NCBI GenBank assembly: GCA_964441775.1
Contig: CAYTVL010000009.1
Coordinates: forward strand, 62,001-126,000
From: SYOC01 sp964441775
Lineage (GTDB): Bacteria; Desulfobacterota; Binatia; Bin18
Reading direction: 5' to 3'
Length of the DNA stretch: 64,000 bases
Shown: positions 9,376 through 18,145 of the stretch, piece by piece
Layout of the letters: every line of letters begins with the position of its first letter
Position numbering within the stretch: position 1 is the stretch's first letter
Made by a program: the position numbers and the translations under genes
The notes under the pieces: model-generated
What the model saw: only the letters and a program-made list of their open reading frames with translations
What the model was told of the DNA's origin: nothing
The model's database searches: none

Positions 9376-10259
9376 TCAAGATCCACATCGACTCAGCAAA
9401 AATCACTTTAATGTCTTTCGATGACTTCGAAGGAAAGCCCCTGCCCCGCCTGCTCGAGCGCATCAAGATTCGCTTCCGCGATCAAGACAGCGAGCGATTT
9501 ACCTACGGGCAGGAGTATGAGCCGCCCTATTTGTATCGGAAGTCCCGATTCCTCACCGAAGATTTTCCTCACTATGCCGAGCAGGTCGCTTTTGAAAAAG
9601 CCTTAGAAGCACAACAGCTGTTTGATTTCACAGACGGTTATGGCCCACCCCCGCAAGTGTTCGAAAGCCGACTTGCTGCGGCGCGGTTAGAAGTAGATGG
9701 GTTTGTGTTACGCCCCTCCCGAACGCTGCCAAGTCTCGAGGAGCGATGTGGGAAGCATTTGACCTTTCGTAATCTCGTCCACTGTGGTGAGACGCAGGCG
9801 AGCACCGGCATCACGAACCTTCCGCAACAAGCAGAAACGTATACTGCCCTTGTCCAGTTGGCGACGCTCGTGCTTGATCCTGTCATCGAGTATTTCGGGG
9901 ATATTATTTTAACGCACGGCTTTTGTTCCCGAGATCTGGCTAAACACATTCCGGGTCGGATTGCTCCCGCCCTTGATCAACATGCCGGCCATGAGCTGAA
10001 CAATCGAGGGAAACCCATTTGCTCGCGTCTTGGCGCATCCGTCGATTTCCTGGTAGCTGACGAAAGCATGCTTGAAGTAGCGCAGTGGATCGTGCGACAT
10101 ACACCGTTCGACCGGCTCTATTTTTACGGTGACAATAGACCTATTCACGTGAGTTGCGGGCCAGAACAGAAACGAGAAGTCGTCGTCATGAAGTCTAAAG
10201 ATAACACACGTAGGATACCCTCAGTTATGAAATCCGAAACTTTTCTCAGCGAGCGTTAA
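9372..10259 (+). CDS. Dnd-associated protein with M15-peptidase-like C-terminal domain
   Basis: A 295-residue protein. The TTG start at 9372 overlaps the methyltransferase stop; an ATG at 9411 (MSFDDFEGKPLP) is a plausible alternative. The second half resembles the Peptidase_M15_3 fold: LTHGFCSRDL, GHELN, GASVDFLVADESML and PIHVSCGPEQ would supply the usual His, Asp and His metal ligands. The first 150 residues (GQEYEPPYLYRKSRFLTEDF) are not recognised. Peptidoglycan hydrolysis seems unlikely in this context and no signal peptide is seen. Coupling to the methyltransferase suggests a role in the same phosphorothioation-linked process. Confidence 0.65.
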   Translation: MIKIHIDSAKITLMSFDDFEGKPLPRLLERIKIRFRDQDSERFTYGQEYEPPYLYRKSRFLTEDFPHYAEQVAFEKALEAQQLFDFTDGYGPPPQVFESRLAAARLEVDGFVLRPSRTLPSLEERCGKHLTFRNLVHCGETQASTGITNLPQQAETYTALVQLATLVLDPVIEYFGDIILTHGFCSRDLAKHIPGRIAPALDQHAGHELNNRGKPICSRLGASVDFLVADESMLEVAQWIVRHTPFDRLYFYGDNRPIHVSCGPEQKREVVVMKSKDNTRRIPSVMKSETFLSER

Positions 10260-10278
10260 TAAACAAAAAGTCCTGCTT

Positions 10279-10668
10279 TTACTTTACCGTCACCAGCACC
10301 TTGCGGTCGCGTGGACCGTCAAGTTCGACAAATAAGATCGACTGCCAAGTGCCAAGGGCGAGGCGGCCGTTTTCAATGGGAATCATTTCGCTTGGACCAA
10401 GGATGGATGACTTCAGATGCGCGGCGGCGTTGTTGTCAATTTTGTCATGCCGCCAGACGCCTTCGGGAATCATCTTGTCTAGTGCGTCAAGAAGATCTTG
10501 GGCGATTTGCATATCGTCGTTTTCGTTAATGATCACGGCTGCCGTCACATGGGGAACAAAGACATAACACACGCCTTCGGCGACGTTCGCCGAGCGCACC
10601 ACTTCAGAGACCTGCCCTGTGATATCGAGCATTTCACATTTTTTACTCGTGTGAAGTTTCAATTCCAT
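10279..10668 (-). CDS. YjbQ/UPF0047 family protein (secondary thiamine-phosphate synthase type)
   Basis: A 129-residue protein of the compact YjbQ/UPF0047 family. The start at 10668 (MELKLHTSKKCEMLDIT) is chosen because upstream residues do not match the family and would overlap the previous gene. Family signatures are HVTAAVIINEN, WRHDKIDNNAAAHLKSSI and LGTWQSILFVELDGPRDRKV with the conserved histidines. Members show weak thiamine-phosphate synthase activity, but the physiological role is unclear. The start is only 4 bp after the stop of the L,D-transpeptidase gene, so the two form an operon. It is convergent with the end of the Dnd island. Confidence 0.88.
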   Translation of the reverse strand: MELKLHTSKKCEMLDITGQVSEVVRSANVAEGVCYVFVPHVTAAVIINENDDMQIAQDLLDALDKMIPEGVWRHDKIDNNAAAHLKSSILGPSEMIPIENGRLALGTWQSILFVELDGPRDRKVLVTVK

Positions 10669-10672
10669 GCTG

Positions 10673-11704
10673 TCACTCTGGAGTGTCGAAGGACGCGATC
10701 TGACCATTAAGCGCACTCTGGGTTCCTTTGGTAACATCGGTCGGGACGCCAGTTTTTTGCATGAGGGCTTTCGTGAACAGTACAGGGTCGATCATGTCCT
10801 CGTAACCGCTTTCATGCGCGACTTTTTGCGCTTCCGTCCAAAGATCAGGAACCAGCCTATAGATATCCTCATGTACTTCGGCGTAGACCTTTCCGTACAG
10901 CACGCCAATTTTTACTGGTTGATAAACAAACTCTCCGGGAACGCCCACGCGAATAATATCAAAAAATCGCGCGATGTCTTCCGGATACATACGGATGCAG
11001 CCGTGAGTCACAAGCCGACCTACAGCCCACGGATTGTTGGTGTCGTGAATTTTATACAACGGCAGGGTGAGATCGATACGATATTTCCCCATTGGGTTAT
11101 CGGGAGAATCGGCTGGAATAAATTCTTCGCTCCACCCTTTCTCTTTGATGCGCTCCTCTCTGATGGAGTCTGGAATGACCCAAATGGGGTTGGGGGTTTT
11201 GCCGGAGACTTTAAATTTTGCCGTGGGTGTCGGCCAATCTTCCCGCCCAAGACCAACAGGAAGGGTAATGACCACCCGATTGTTCAGCTTTTTTTCCAGT
11301 GGAGGAAAATAATACAGCCGCATCTCAGGAATATTGACGACAATACCTTCATTACCGCTTCTTGGCAGCACCCACCAAGTGGGAATGGAGAGTTCGTCTC
11401 CAGGAGTAGGAAGCCAAGGATCGATGTCAGGATAAGGTCCAGCAATTTCATTGAATCCCAGATCAAAATAGCGCGCGATATCAAGCAGCGTGTCTTTTTT
11501 CTGTACGAGGTAAGTTTTTGGCAGGCCAACAATAGTTTGTGCGCTCAGATCATCTGGACCTTTGGGAAGAACAAAGGGCCGGGCGACAATTTTGTCCAGA
11601 GCAAAAAATGTCTCCTCGTCCCACGCCCAAGAGTAAAGGGGACAGAAAAGCACTATTCCGATCACCAACCTCATCCACCACCTCACCCGCGTATGCCGTT
11701 TCAT
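10673..11704 (-). CDS. L,D-transpeptidase (YkuD) with LysM-like domain
   Basis: About 343 residues; the ATG at 11704 follows a possible GTG at 11707. The N-terminus is a signal peptide (basic MKRHTRVRWW, hydrophobic LVIGIVLFCPLYSWA). A LysM-like segment follows at about 65-115: TYLVQKKDTLLDIARYFDLG. The YkuD catalytic domain occupies about 120-260 with the motif HDTNNPWAVGRLVTHGCIRM, containing the catalytic Cys and two His. It acts in the periplasm, forming 3-3 cross-links in peptidoglycan or attaching proteins to it. It is the first gene of a pair with the YjbQ gene. Confidence 0.9.
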   Translation of the reverse strand: MKRHTRVRWWMRLVIGIVLFCPLYSWAWDEETFFALDKIVARPFVLPKGPDDLSAQTIVGLPKTYLVQKKDTLLDIARYFDLGFNEIAGPYPDIDPWLPTPGDELSIPTWWVLPRSGNEGIVVNIPEMRLYYFPPLEKKLNNRVVITLPVGLGREDWPTPTAKFKVSGKTPNPIWVIPDSIREERIKEKGWSEEFIPADSPDNPMGKYRIDLTLPLYKIHDTNNPWAVGRLVTHGCIRMYPEDIARFFDIIRVGVPGEFVYQPVKIGVLYGKVYAEVHEDIYRLVPDLWTEAQKVAHESGYEDMIDPVLFTKALMQKTGVPTDVTKGTQSALNGQIASFDTPE

Positions 11705-11804
11705 CACTGATGCGTCTCTCTCTTTCTGGACACCCGCCTAGATTCTCAAGAGTTTCCTTTTTTCTAATATAAACGTACCACAACAGTCAGAGCAAAAGGA
11801 GAGA

Positions 11805-12179
11805 TTAGTGGGAAGAAGTAGACTCTGACGGCGCCGCCGAGGAGGGCCGCTTTGTTCGACGAGAAGCAAGTTTCTTCGATTTTCCCAGTGTGGCGAGGAG
11901 ACGATCCATCTTGATATTCAGATTTACCACACTGCCCTGCAAAGTCTCTACCTTGGCGAGCAATTTATTGTAATCTGCTTTCGAAGGGATATTAAGCAGG
12001 TTGAAAATTTGATTAAGGTTTTTGTCTACTTTTCCTTTTGTTTCGATGACGTTGCGCAGGGCTTTCTCCGCAATGGTGGAAAAGGAGGGGTGAGCAACCG
12101 CTTCCTTTGCAAAGCGGGACACGTGTTCCTCACCGGCTTCGTACAATTTCTCGAACAGTGATTTTTCTTCTTTGTTCAT
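11805..12179 (-). CDS. Small helical protein, phasin-like
   Basis: A 124-residue protein starting MNKEEKSLFEKLYEAGEEHV. It is almost wholly predicted helix with heptad-like spacing (IETKGKVDKNLNQIFNLLNI, then KLLAKVETLQGSVVNLNIKM) and a basic, Ser/Ala-rich tail (RRTKRPSSAAPSESTSSH). This layout is like PhaF/PhaI-type phasins that coat polyhydroxyalkanoate granules, whose tails can bind DNA. The identification rests on architecture only. It is divergent from the small membrane protein at 12261 with about 80 bp between. Confidence 0.5.
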   Translation of the reverse strand: MNKEEKSLFEKLYEAGEEHVSRFAKEAVAHPSFSTIAEKALRNVIETKGKVDKNLNQIFNLLNIPSKADYNKLLAKVETLQGSVVNLNIKMDRLLATLGKSKKLASRRTKRPSSAAPSESTSSH

Positions 12180-12260
12180 GCGTTTTTTATTGACGAGGGA
12201 AGATTTACCCAGAGCAATTATCACGATATAGCAGAAGCATAGCGAAGGACAGCAACAACG

Positions 12261-12497
12261 GTGAGCTTCGAGGCGTTTCTTGGATATTTTACGGGTTTGC
12301 AGGTGCTCGCAGGGGATTTATCTTTTCCAACTCTCCTGATGACGGCTTTTGTTGTTCATTGTCTGGACAGCATTATGTGCCGTCTCTTTGCGCGTAATAA
12401 CGACTATCCTCAAAACTTATGGACCGTCCTCGGATTCCTCTTCGGCATTTGGGCGGTTGTCGCTCTCGTCTTTGTCCCAAAGAAATCACGGCAGTAA
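12261..12497 (+). CDS. Small membrane protein, function unknown
   Basis: A 78-residue protein with a GTG start and two hydrophobic stretches: FPTLLMTAFVVHCLDSIMC (about 24-42) and LWTVLGFLFGIWAVVALVFV (about 53-72). It ends in a basic tail (PKKSRQ), suggesting two transmembrane helices. No family recognised. The frame is open and sits alone between two minus-strand genes; its stop is about 30 bp before the stop of the convergent peroxiredoxin gene. The second helix pattern (NLWTVLGFLFGIWAVV) recalls small hypothetical membrane proteins with a GIWA motif. Confidence 0.55.
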   Translation: MSFEAFLGYFTGLQVLAGDLSFPTLLMTAFVVHCLDSIMCRLFARNNDYPQNLWTVLGFLFGIWAVVALVFVPKKSRQ

Positions 12498-12528
12498 GGG
12501 GCAGGTCTTCCCCCGCCCCAGGGAGAGA

Positions 12529-12999
12529 TCATCCGCATTTTTGTAAACAGTCGCGGATTGGGTCGAGGTCAGGGAGCTTTCCCGCGTCCTCGCTGACCCA
12601 AGCGTACTGGACAGTGCCGCTCTTGTCGATCACAAAGGCGGAGCGTTTCGCTACCCCCTTAAAGCCCAATAGATTTTCGTACAGGGAACCGTACGCGGCG
12701 GAGACTTCTTTGTTGAAATCACTTAACAAGGGGAAATTGTATCCTTCTTTTGCGGCCCACGCATCAAGAGAAAACGGACTGTCTACACTGATTCCTACCA
12801 CCTGGGTGCTCTCATTTTGCAAGGTGTTGATATTGTCTCGCACGGAGCAAAGTTCTTTCGTTCACCCGCCAGTAAAAGCCAGTGGTACAAAGAGCACTAC
12901 CACATTTTTCTGCCCTTGTAGCTCGCTTAGCTTGAAGTCCTTCATTTTGTTCGTCTTCAAGCTGAAGTCCGGGGCCTTCTGCCCAACTTGAACGCTCAT
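12529..12999 (-). CDS. Selenocysteine-containing peroxiredoxin (in-frame UGA at peroxidatic position)
   Basis: A 156-residue AhpC/TSA peroxiredoxin is obtained if the TGA at 12862-12864 is read as Sec46. It starts MSVQVGQKAPDFSLKTNKMK; the active-site region reads VPLAFTGGUTKELCSVRD, where relatives have LAFTGVCTKELC, so U replaces the peroxidatic cysteine. Homology is seamless on both sides: downstream VVGISVDSPFSLDAW, FPLLSDFNKEVSAAYG and GVAKRSAFVIDK. The Thr three residues before U and the resolving-type Cys five after are retained. Without Sec a caller would start at a GTG at 12843 and lose the whole active site. The ATG overlaps the gyrA stop (ATGA). The UGA is followed by a hairpin of bacterial SECIS geometry. 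Confidence 0.85.
12833..12864 (-). promoter_or_regulatory. Putative bacterial SECIS hairpin after peroxiredoxin UGA
   Basis: Downstream of the UGA (12862-12864) the transcript can fold UUGCUC against GAG-A-CAA, six pairs with one bulged A, closing a five-base loop CGUGC at 12840-12844. Seventeen bases separate UGA from the loop and the second loop base is G. This fits the known bacterial SECIS pattern (short stem, G in the first two loop positions, 16-37 nt spacing), which recruits SelB with Sec-tRNA. The fold was done by eye. Confidence 0.6.
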
Positions 13000-15524
13000 A
13001 ACTCCTCCTTCTCCGCGGTTTGAATAGTTATCTCCTCTTCAGCAGTAGTGAGTTCTTCCCCCACCGCTGGTCTTTCTTCCACGTCTATTTCATCCTCCTT
13101 TTCTGCTAACAGTGCAAGGCTCGCCACGCGCTCATCAGGACCAATATTGAACAGACGCACCCCTTGAGTGTTGCGTCCGATGACGCGCAGCTCCGCAAGA
13201 CGCAAGCGAATAATGCGTCCGCTGTCGGTCACGAGCATGAGATGGTCATCGTTCGTCACTTGGCGCACACTGATGACCTCTCCTGTCTTATCGGTCGTGC
13301 GCATGGTGATGACGCCTTTTCCGCCGCGAGATTGCACCCGATACTCGTCGATGCCGCTCCGTTTGCCGTAGCCCCTGGCGGATACGGTCAACAAAGTGGA
13401 TTCTGGATTGAGGATTTCCAGCGAGACAACGGCGTCTCCCTCTTCAAGCGTAATGCCTTTGACGCCGTAAGTTCCCCTCCCGGTCGGTCGCACTTCTTCT
13501 TCAGCAAAACGTATGGCTTGGCCCTTCTTGGTAGAGAGCAGCACTTCTTGTTTACCGTCCGTTAGTTTGACGCCGATCACTTCATCGTCCTCTTCGAGCG
13601 CGAGGGCAATGATCCCGTCACGTCGAGGATTGGCGTAGGCCATCAACTCGGTCTTTTTGACTAGCCCTTTTCGTGTGGCAAAGAGGATGTTGTAGCCTTC
13701 CTGAAATTCTTTCACAGGGAGGTACGCCGATATTTTCTCCCCTTCTTTGAGAGGCAAGAGGTTCACGATCGCCTTTCCTTTGGCAGTCCGGCTCCCTTGC
13801 GGAATTTCGTGGACCTTCAACCACAGCACCCGCCCTACCGTGGTGAAAAAGAGCAGGAAGCTATGGGTGGAAGAAATAAAAAGATGCTCGACAAAATCCT
13901 CTTCCTTTGTGGTGGCGCCGACTACGCCCTTTCCGCCACGCCGCTGCGAGCGGTACAACGTCGTGGGATTTCTCTTGATGTAGCCGTCGTGAGAAATAGT
14001 GACGACCATATCTTCTTCCGCAATCAGGTCCTCAGCAGAAAAGTCGGTCGTCTCAAAAATGATTTCCGTTCGCCTCTTATCAGCAAACCGTGTGCGTAAA
14101 TCGATCAGTTCTTCTTTGATGATCGCGTCGATCTCGTGGGGGTGCGCGAGAATTTCCTGCAAACGAGTAATCAGATTCACGGTCTCATCATGTTCGGTGA
14201 GAATCTTTCCTTGCTCGAGTTGCGTGAGACGTTGGAGACGCATATCAAGAATAGCTTGCGCCTGAATTTCGCTGAGGGAGAATTGGGTCATTAATTCATG
14301 CCGCACACTTGCGGTGTTGTGGCCGCTACGGATCACGTGCAGCACGGCATCAAGATGATCGAGCGCATTCTTCAGACCCTCAAGAATATGAAGCCGATCT
14401 CTTGCCTTGCCGAGGTCGAAAATGGTTCTGCGTCGCACAACGTCTCGACGGTGCGCAAGGAAGAGCGTCAAAGCGTCTTTCAAGGTCAATAGACGAGGAC
14501 GACCGTCGACAATCGCAAGAAGAATAACGCCGAACGATTCTTGCAGCGGCGTCATTTTGTAGAGTTGATTTTGGACGACGCTGGGAACAGCGTCGCGCTT
14601 GAGTTCGATCACGATACGCATGCCATCGCGGTCCGATTCATCACGCAAGTCAGAAATGCCGTCGATCCGCTTTTCGTTGACCAACTCGGCGATCCGCTCA
14701 ATGAGACGCGCCTTGTTAACTTGGAAGGGGATCTCGGAGGCGACGATGCAATTTTTCCCGTTGCGTTTGTCCACCTCAACCTCAGTGCGTGCGCGCATCT
14801 GGAAAATACCTTTGCCAGTTTCATAGGCTTCGTGTACTCCTGAAATCCCATAGATAAATGCCCCTGTCGGCAGGTCTGGCCCAGGAATATATTTCATCAG
14901 GTCAGAGACCCGGAGGCTGGGGTTTTCGATAAGTGCGAGCAGCGCATCGACCACCTCGCCAAGATTGTGAGGGGGAATGTTAGTGGACATGCCCACCGCG
15001 ATGCCGGAAGACCCATTGATAAGCAGGTTGGGAAGTTTGGCGGGAAGGACTACTGGTTCCTGAGTAGTGTCGTCGTAATTGGGAAGAAACTCGACCGTTT
15101 CCTTGTCGATGTCCGCTAGCATTTCCGAGGTAATGCGGGTCATGCGGATTTCGGTGTAACGCATGGCTGCCGGCGGATCCCCATCAATCGAGCCAAAATT
15201 GCCCTGTCCGTCGATCAACGGATAGCGCAGGGAGAAATCTTGGGCCATGCGGACGATCGCGTCGTACACGGCCATATCGCCGTGTGGATGGTATTTCCCG
15301 ATCACGTCTCCAACAATGCGCGCGGATTTTTTATGGGCACGATTCCAGTCATTGCCTAGCTCGGACATGGCGTACAGAATGCGACGGTGGACAGGTTTGA
15401 GACCGTCGCGGACATCCGGCAGTGCGCGTCCGATGATGACGCTCATGGCGTAGTCCATGTAGGACTGCCGCATTTCTTGTTCAATGTTGACAGGAATGAG
15501 ATGACCGTTCGCTACGTTTTCCAT
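12996..15524 (-). CDS. gyrA: DNA gyrase subunit A
   Basis: An 842-residue GyrA. The N-terminal breakage-reunion domain starts HLIPVNIEQEMRQSYMDYAM. The catalytic Tyr is at about 123 in MRYTEIRMTRI. The C-terminal beta-pinwheel has the GyrA box QRRGGKG near residue 540. The acidic tail (VEERPAVGEELTTAEEEI) is common. Together with GyrB it introduces negative supercoils. The residue equivalent to E. coli Ser83 is Met84 (HPHGDMAVYD); the Asp87 equivalent is kept. The gene lies 83 bp after gyrB on the same strand, and its TGA overlaps the peroxiredoxin start. Confidence 0.97.
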   Translation of the reverse strand: MENVANGHLIPVNIEQEMRQSYMDYAMSVIIGRALPDVRDGLKPVHRRILYAMSELGNDWNRAHKKSARIVGDVIGKYHPHGDMAVYDAIVRMAQDFSLRYPLIDGQGNFGSIDGDPPAAMRYTEIRMTRITSEMLADIDKETVEFLPNYDDTTQEPVVLPAKLPNLLINGSSGIAVGMSTNIPPHNLGEVVDALLALIENPSLRVSDLMKYIPGPDLPTGAFIYGISGVHEAYETGKGIFQMRARTEVEVDKRNGKNCIVASEIPFQVNKARLIERIAELVNEKRIDGISDLRDESDRDGMRIVIELKRDAVPSVVQNQLYKMTPLQESFGVILLAIVDGRPRLLTLKDALTLFLAHRRDVVRRRTIFDLGKARDRLHILEGLKNALDHLDAVLHVIRSGHNTASVRHELMTQFSLSEIQAQAILDMRLQRLTQLEQGKILTEHDETVNLITRLQEILAHPHEIDAIIKEELIDLRTRFADKRRTEIIFETTDFSAEDLIAEEDMVVTISHDGYIKRNPTTLYRSQRRGGKGVVGATTKEEDFVEHLFISSTHSFLLFFTTVGRVLWLKVHEIPQGSRTAKGKAIVNLLPLKEGEKISAYLPVKEFQEGYNILFATRKGLVKKTELMAYANPRRDGIIALALEEDDEVIGVKLTDGKQEVLLSTKKGQAIRFAEEEVRPTGRGTYGVKGITLEEGDAVVSLEILNPESTLLTVSARGYGKRSGIDEYRVQSRGGKGVITMRTTDKTGEVISVRQVTNDDHLMLVTDSGRIIRLRLAELRVIGRNTQGVRLFNIGPDERVASLALLAEKEDEIDVEERPAVGEELTTAEEEITIQTAEKEEL

Positions 15525-15607
15525 GACATGGTCCTAGGTGGTCCCCTTAAAAAAAGAAGAAAGGCGTTGGCGAATGAGAGGGAAACAGGGATAAAAGCGC
15601 CGCTGAA

Positions 15608-18007
15608 TTAAATATCAAGATTCTTTACGGCAAGGGCATTGTCCGCGATGAATTGCCGTCGCGGCTCCACTTCGTCCCCCATGAGAGTGGAAAATACCTC
15701 ATCGGCGCCGTACGCATCATCGATTTTGACTTGCAAGAGAGTTCGTGTTTCTGGATTCATCGTTGTTTCCCACAACTGTTCAGGATTCATCTCTCCCAAG
15801 CCTTTGTACCGCTGAATTTCCACACCGTTGCGAGAGCGGGACAGAATAGCGTCAACCACTTCCCTTTGACTCTGCAGAATTCTTTGCTCGCCTTTTTCGT
15901 TGAACACAAACGGCGGAGAGCCCACCGAACGAAGCTCCCCGCTTAGTCGTGTAATCTCCTGTATTTCTGGAGAGAGCAAGAAATCGCTGTCCAGGATAGT
16001 TCTGATGCCCGAGCCGTTCGAACCTGTTGAGATCACAAGGCGATAGCCGTCGATCTCGGTATCGTCTTCGACGGCAAAAGAAAGCGGCAATAAATCAGGC
16101 ATGGAGGATTGCAAGAGTAGCTTCGTTGTTGGGATCAACGCCTCAAGAATGGGACGATCTTTGAGCGCATCAGGAGAAAAGCCGGGTTGACTGAGAAAGG
16201 CGGAAACAAGATGCCGATTACGTCCCTTACGCTCAACTATATCAAGTAGTTTTTCGTACTGGAGAAAATGCTTGATCCACTTTTTCAGCTCGTCGCCCTT
16301 GACTTCTCCCACTTGGATGTTGTCGATACCAATGTCGATAAGAAAGTCATCAAGGTTGAGTTCATCTCGCAGATACTGCTCGGTTTTTCCTTTTTTTACG
16401 CGAAACAGAGGCGGTTGAGCGATATACAGGTATCCGTTTTCGATGAGGCCTGGCAACTGGCGGTAAAAAAGTGTGAGCAGCAAGGTGCGGATGTGAGAAC
16501 CGTCCACGTCAGCATCGGTCATGAGAATGACTTTATGATAGCGCAGCCTGGTGAGGTCGGTTTCTTCTCTACCGACTCCGGCTCCCAAAGCGGAGATGAG
16601 CAATTTGATTTCCTGAGAAGAGAGCATTTTATCGAAGCGGGCTTTTTCCACATTGAGGATTTTCCCACGCAGGGGCAAAATCGCTTGGACGCGACGGTCC
16701 CTGCCCTGCTTCGCTGATCCACCAGCGGAATCACCTTCAACGATGAAAATTTCACTTTTGGCTGGGTCTCGCTCTTGGCAATCGGCGAGTTTGCCAGGGA
16801 GTGCGCCAGAATCCAGCGCGCCCTTTCTTCTTGCAAGTTCTTTTGCTCTTCTGGCCGCTTCCCGTGCGCGTGATGCCTCGATGCCTTTCTGACCGATTTT
16901 TTTTGCTTCGTTTGGGTGTTCCTCGAAATATGCGCCAAGTTTCTCATTCACCAACGCTTCAACAAAACCTTTGACATCGCTGTTGCCCAGCTTTGTCTTC
17001 GTTTGTCCCTCGAATTGCGGCTCAGGGACTTTTATACTGATTATCGCGGTGAGCCCTTCTCGGATGTCCTCCCCTTGTAGTCCTTCCTGGTCTTTTTTGA
17101 GGAGGCTGTTAGCGGTGGCGTACGAATTGACTGTTCGCGTGAGCGCTGCTTTCAAACCGATGAGATGCGTGCCTCCCTCTATAGTGTTGATATTATTGGC
17201 GAACGAGTAGATATTTTCGCTGTATCCTTCGTTCCACTGTAACGCGAGCTCGGCTTCGGTTCCTTCTTTTTCCCCCCGTAGGTAGATAACTTTGGGATGC
17301 AGGGGAGTTTTTGCGAGACTCAAATGCTCGACAAAAGAAACTATTCCCCCTTCGTAATGGAAGTCGTGTCGCTTGGCGGCGTCACGTTCGTCCTCGATGG
17401 AGATGTGGAGTCCGGGGTTAAGGAACGCGAGTTCCCGTAACCGTTGCGAGAGCAAATCGAAGCTGTATTCTCGTTCACCGAAAATTTCGATATCGGGCTT
17501 GAAAGTGACCCGCGTGCCGGTTTCTAAGGATCTGCCTATTTCTTTGAGAGGTTCTTCAGGATCTCCTCGGTGATAGCGTTGAAAGAAAACTTTCCCTTCC
17601 CTTTTGATTTCAACCTCAAGAAGTTCAGACAGGGCATTGACTACGGAGACGCCTACGCCGTGAAGGCCGCCAGAGACTCGGTAGGCGCCTTTTTCAAACT
17701 TTCCACCGGCGTGAAGCTTGGTCAAGACAACTTCGGCGGCGGAAATTCCTTCGGTGGGATGGATCTCAGTGGGAATGCCTCTCCCATTGTCTGCAACAGT
17801 AACACTATTGTCTATGTGGAGGGTGACGTGAATGCTTGTGCAGTGTCCAGCGAGTGCTTCGTCAACGGAATTATCAACAATTTCAAAGACGAGATGGTGT
17901 AATCCTCTTTCGGCAGTGTCTCCGATGTACATGCCAGGTCTCTTGCGCACAGCTTCAAGACCCTCAAGAACTTTGATCTGATCCGCTCCATAATCTTGCT
18001 CAAGCAT
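15608..18007 (-). CDS. gyrB: DNA gyrase subunit B
   Basis: A 799-residue GyrB. The GHKL ATPase domain shows EIVDNSVDEAL, DNGRGIP and GGLHGVGVSVVNAL. The TOPRIM domain shows EGDSAGGSAKQGRDR and DADVDGSHIRTLLLTLFYR. The tail RYKGLGEMNPEQLWETTMNP is diagnostic of GyrB. An insertion-like stretch after the TOPRIM motifs is in line with the roughly 800-residue Gram-negative form. It is the ATPase half of gyrase. It lies downstream of dnaN across 138 bp with no recF between them, unlike many dnaA-dnaN-recF-gyrB clusters. A weak promoter pattern (TTTACT, 17 bp, TAGCAT) lies in that gap. Confidence 0.97.
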   Translation of the reverse strand: MLEQDYGADQIKVLEGLEAVRKRPGMYIGDTAERGLHHLVFEIVDNSVDEALAGHCTSIHVTLHIDNSVTVADNGRGIPTEIHPTEGISAAEVVLTKLHAGGKFEKGAYRVSGGLHGVGVSVVNALSELLEVEIKREGKVFFQRYHRGDPEEPLKEIGRSLETGTRVTFKPDIEIFGEREYSFDLLSQRLRELAFLNPGLHISIEDERDAAKRHDFHYEGGIVSFVEHLSLAKTPLHPKVIYLRGEKEGTEAELALQWNEGYSENIYSFANNINTIEGGTHLIGLKAALTRTVNSYATANSLLKKDQEGLQGEDIREGLTAIISIKVPEPQFEGQTKTKLGNSDVKGFVEALVNEKLGAYFEEHPNEAKKIGQKGIEASRAREAARRAKELARRKGALDSGALPGKLADCQERDPAKSEIFIVEGDSAGGSAKQGRDRRVQAILPLRGKILNVEKARFDKMLSSQEIKLLISALGAGVGREETDLTRLRYHKVILMTDADVDGSHIRTLLLTLFYRQLPGLIENGYLYIAQPPLFRVKKGKTEQYLRDELNLDDFLIDIGIDNIQVGEVKGDELKKWIKHFLQYEKLLDIVERKGRNRHLVSAFLSQPGFSPDALKDRPILEALIPTTKLLLQSSMPDLLPLSFAVEDDTEIDGYRLVISTGSNGSGIRTILDSDFLLSPEIQEITRLSGELRSVGSPPFVFNEKGEQRILQSQREVVDAILSRSRNGVEIQRYKGLGEMNPEQLWETTMNPETRTLLQVKIDDAYGADEVFSTLMGDEVEPRRQFIADNALAVKNLDI

Positions 18008-18145
18008 GTACTCTCCGCCGATGTCAAATTCACCAGAAAATTGTTATTTTTTCTATTCTTTCTGGCCATGTATGCTACCATTATTTGGCGGTTGAGTAAA
18101 TCGAAATTTGCGGAAAAACCTTCTCGGTAAAACGTTTTCCCATAT

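Noticed and set aside
10667..11710. Long + strand ORF of 347 residues
   Set aside because: It mirrors the L,D-transpeptidase gene on the other strand, has no domain signal, and the minus-strand gene has clear family motifs.
12529..12843. A 104-residue GTG-initiated ORF as a complete gene
   Set aside because: It is the C-terminal two thirds of the Sec peroxiredoxin; homology continues upstream through the TGA.
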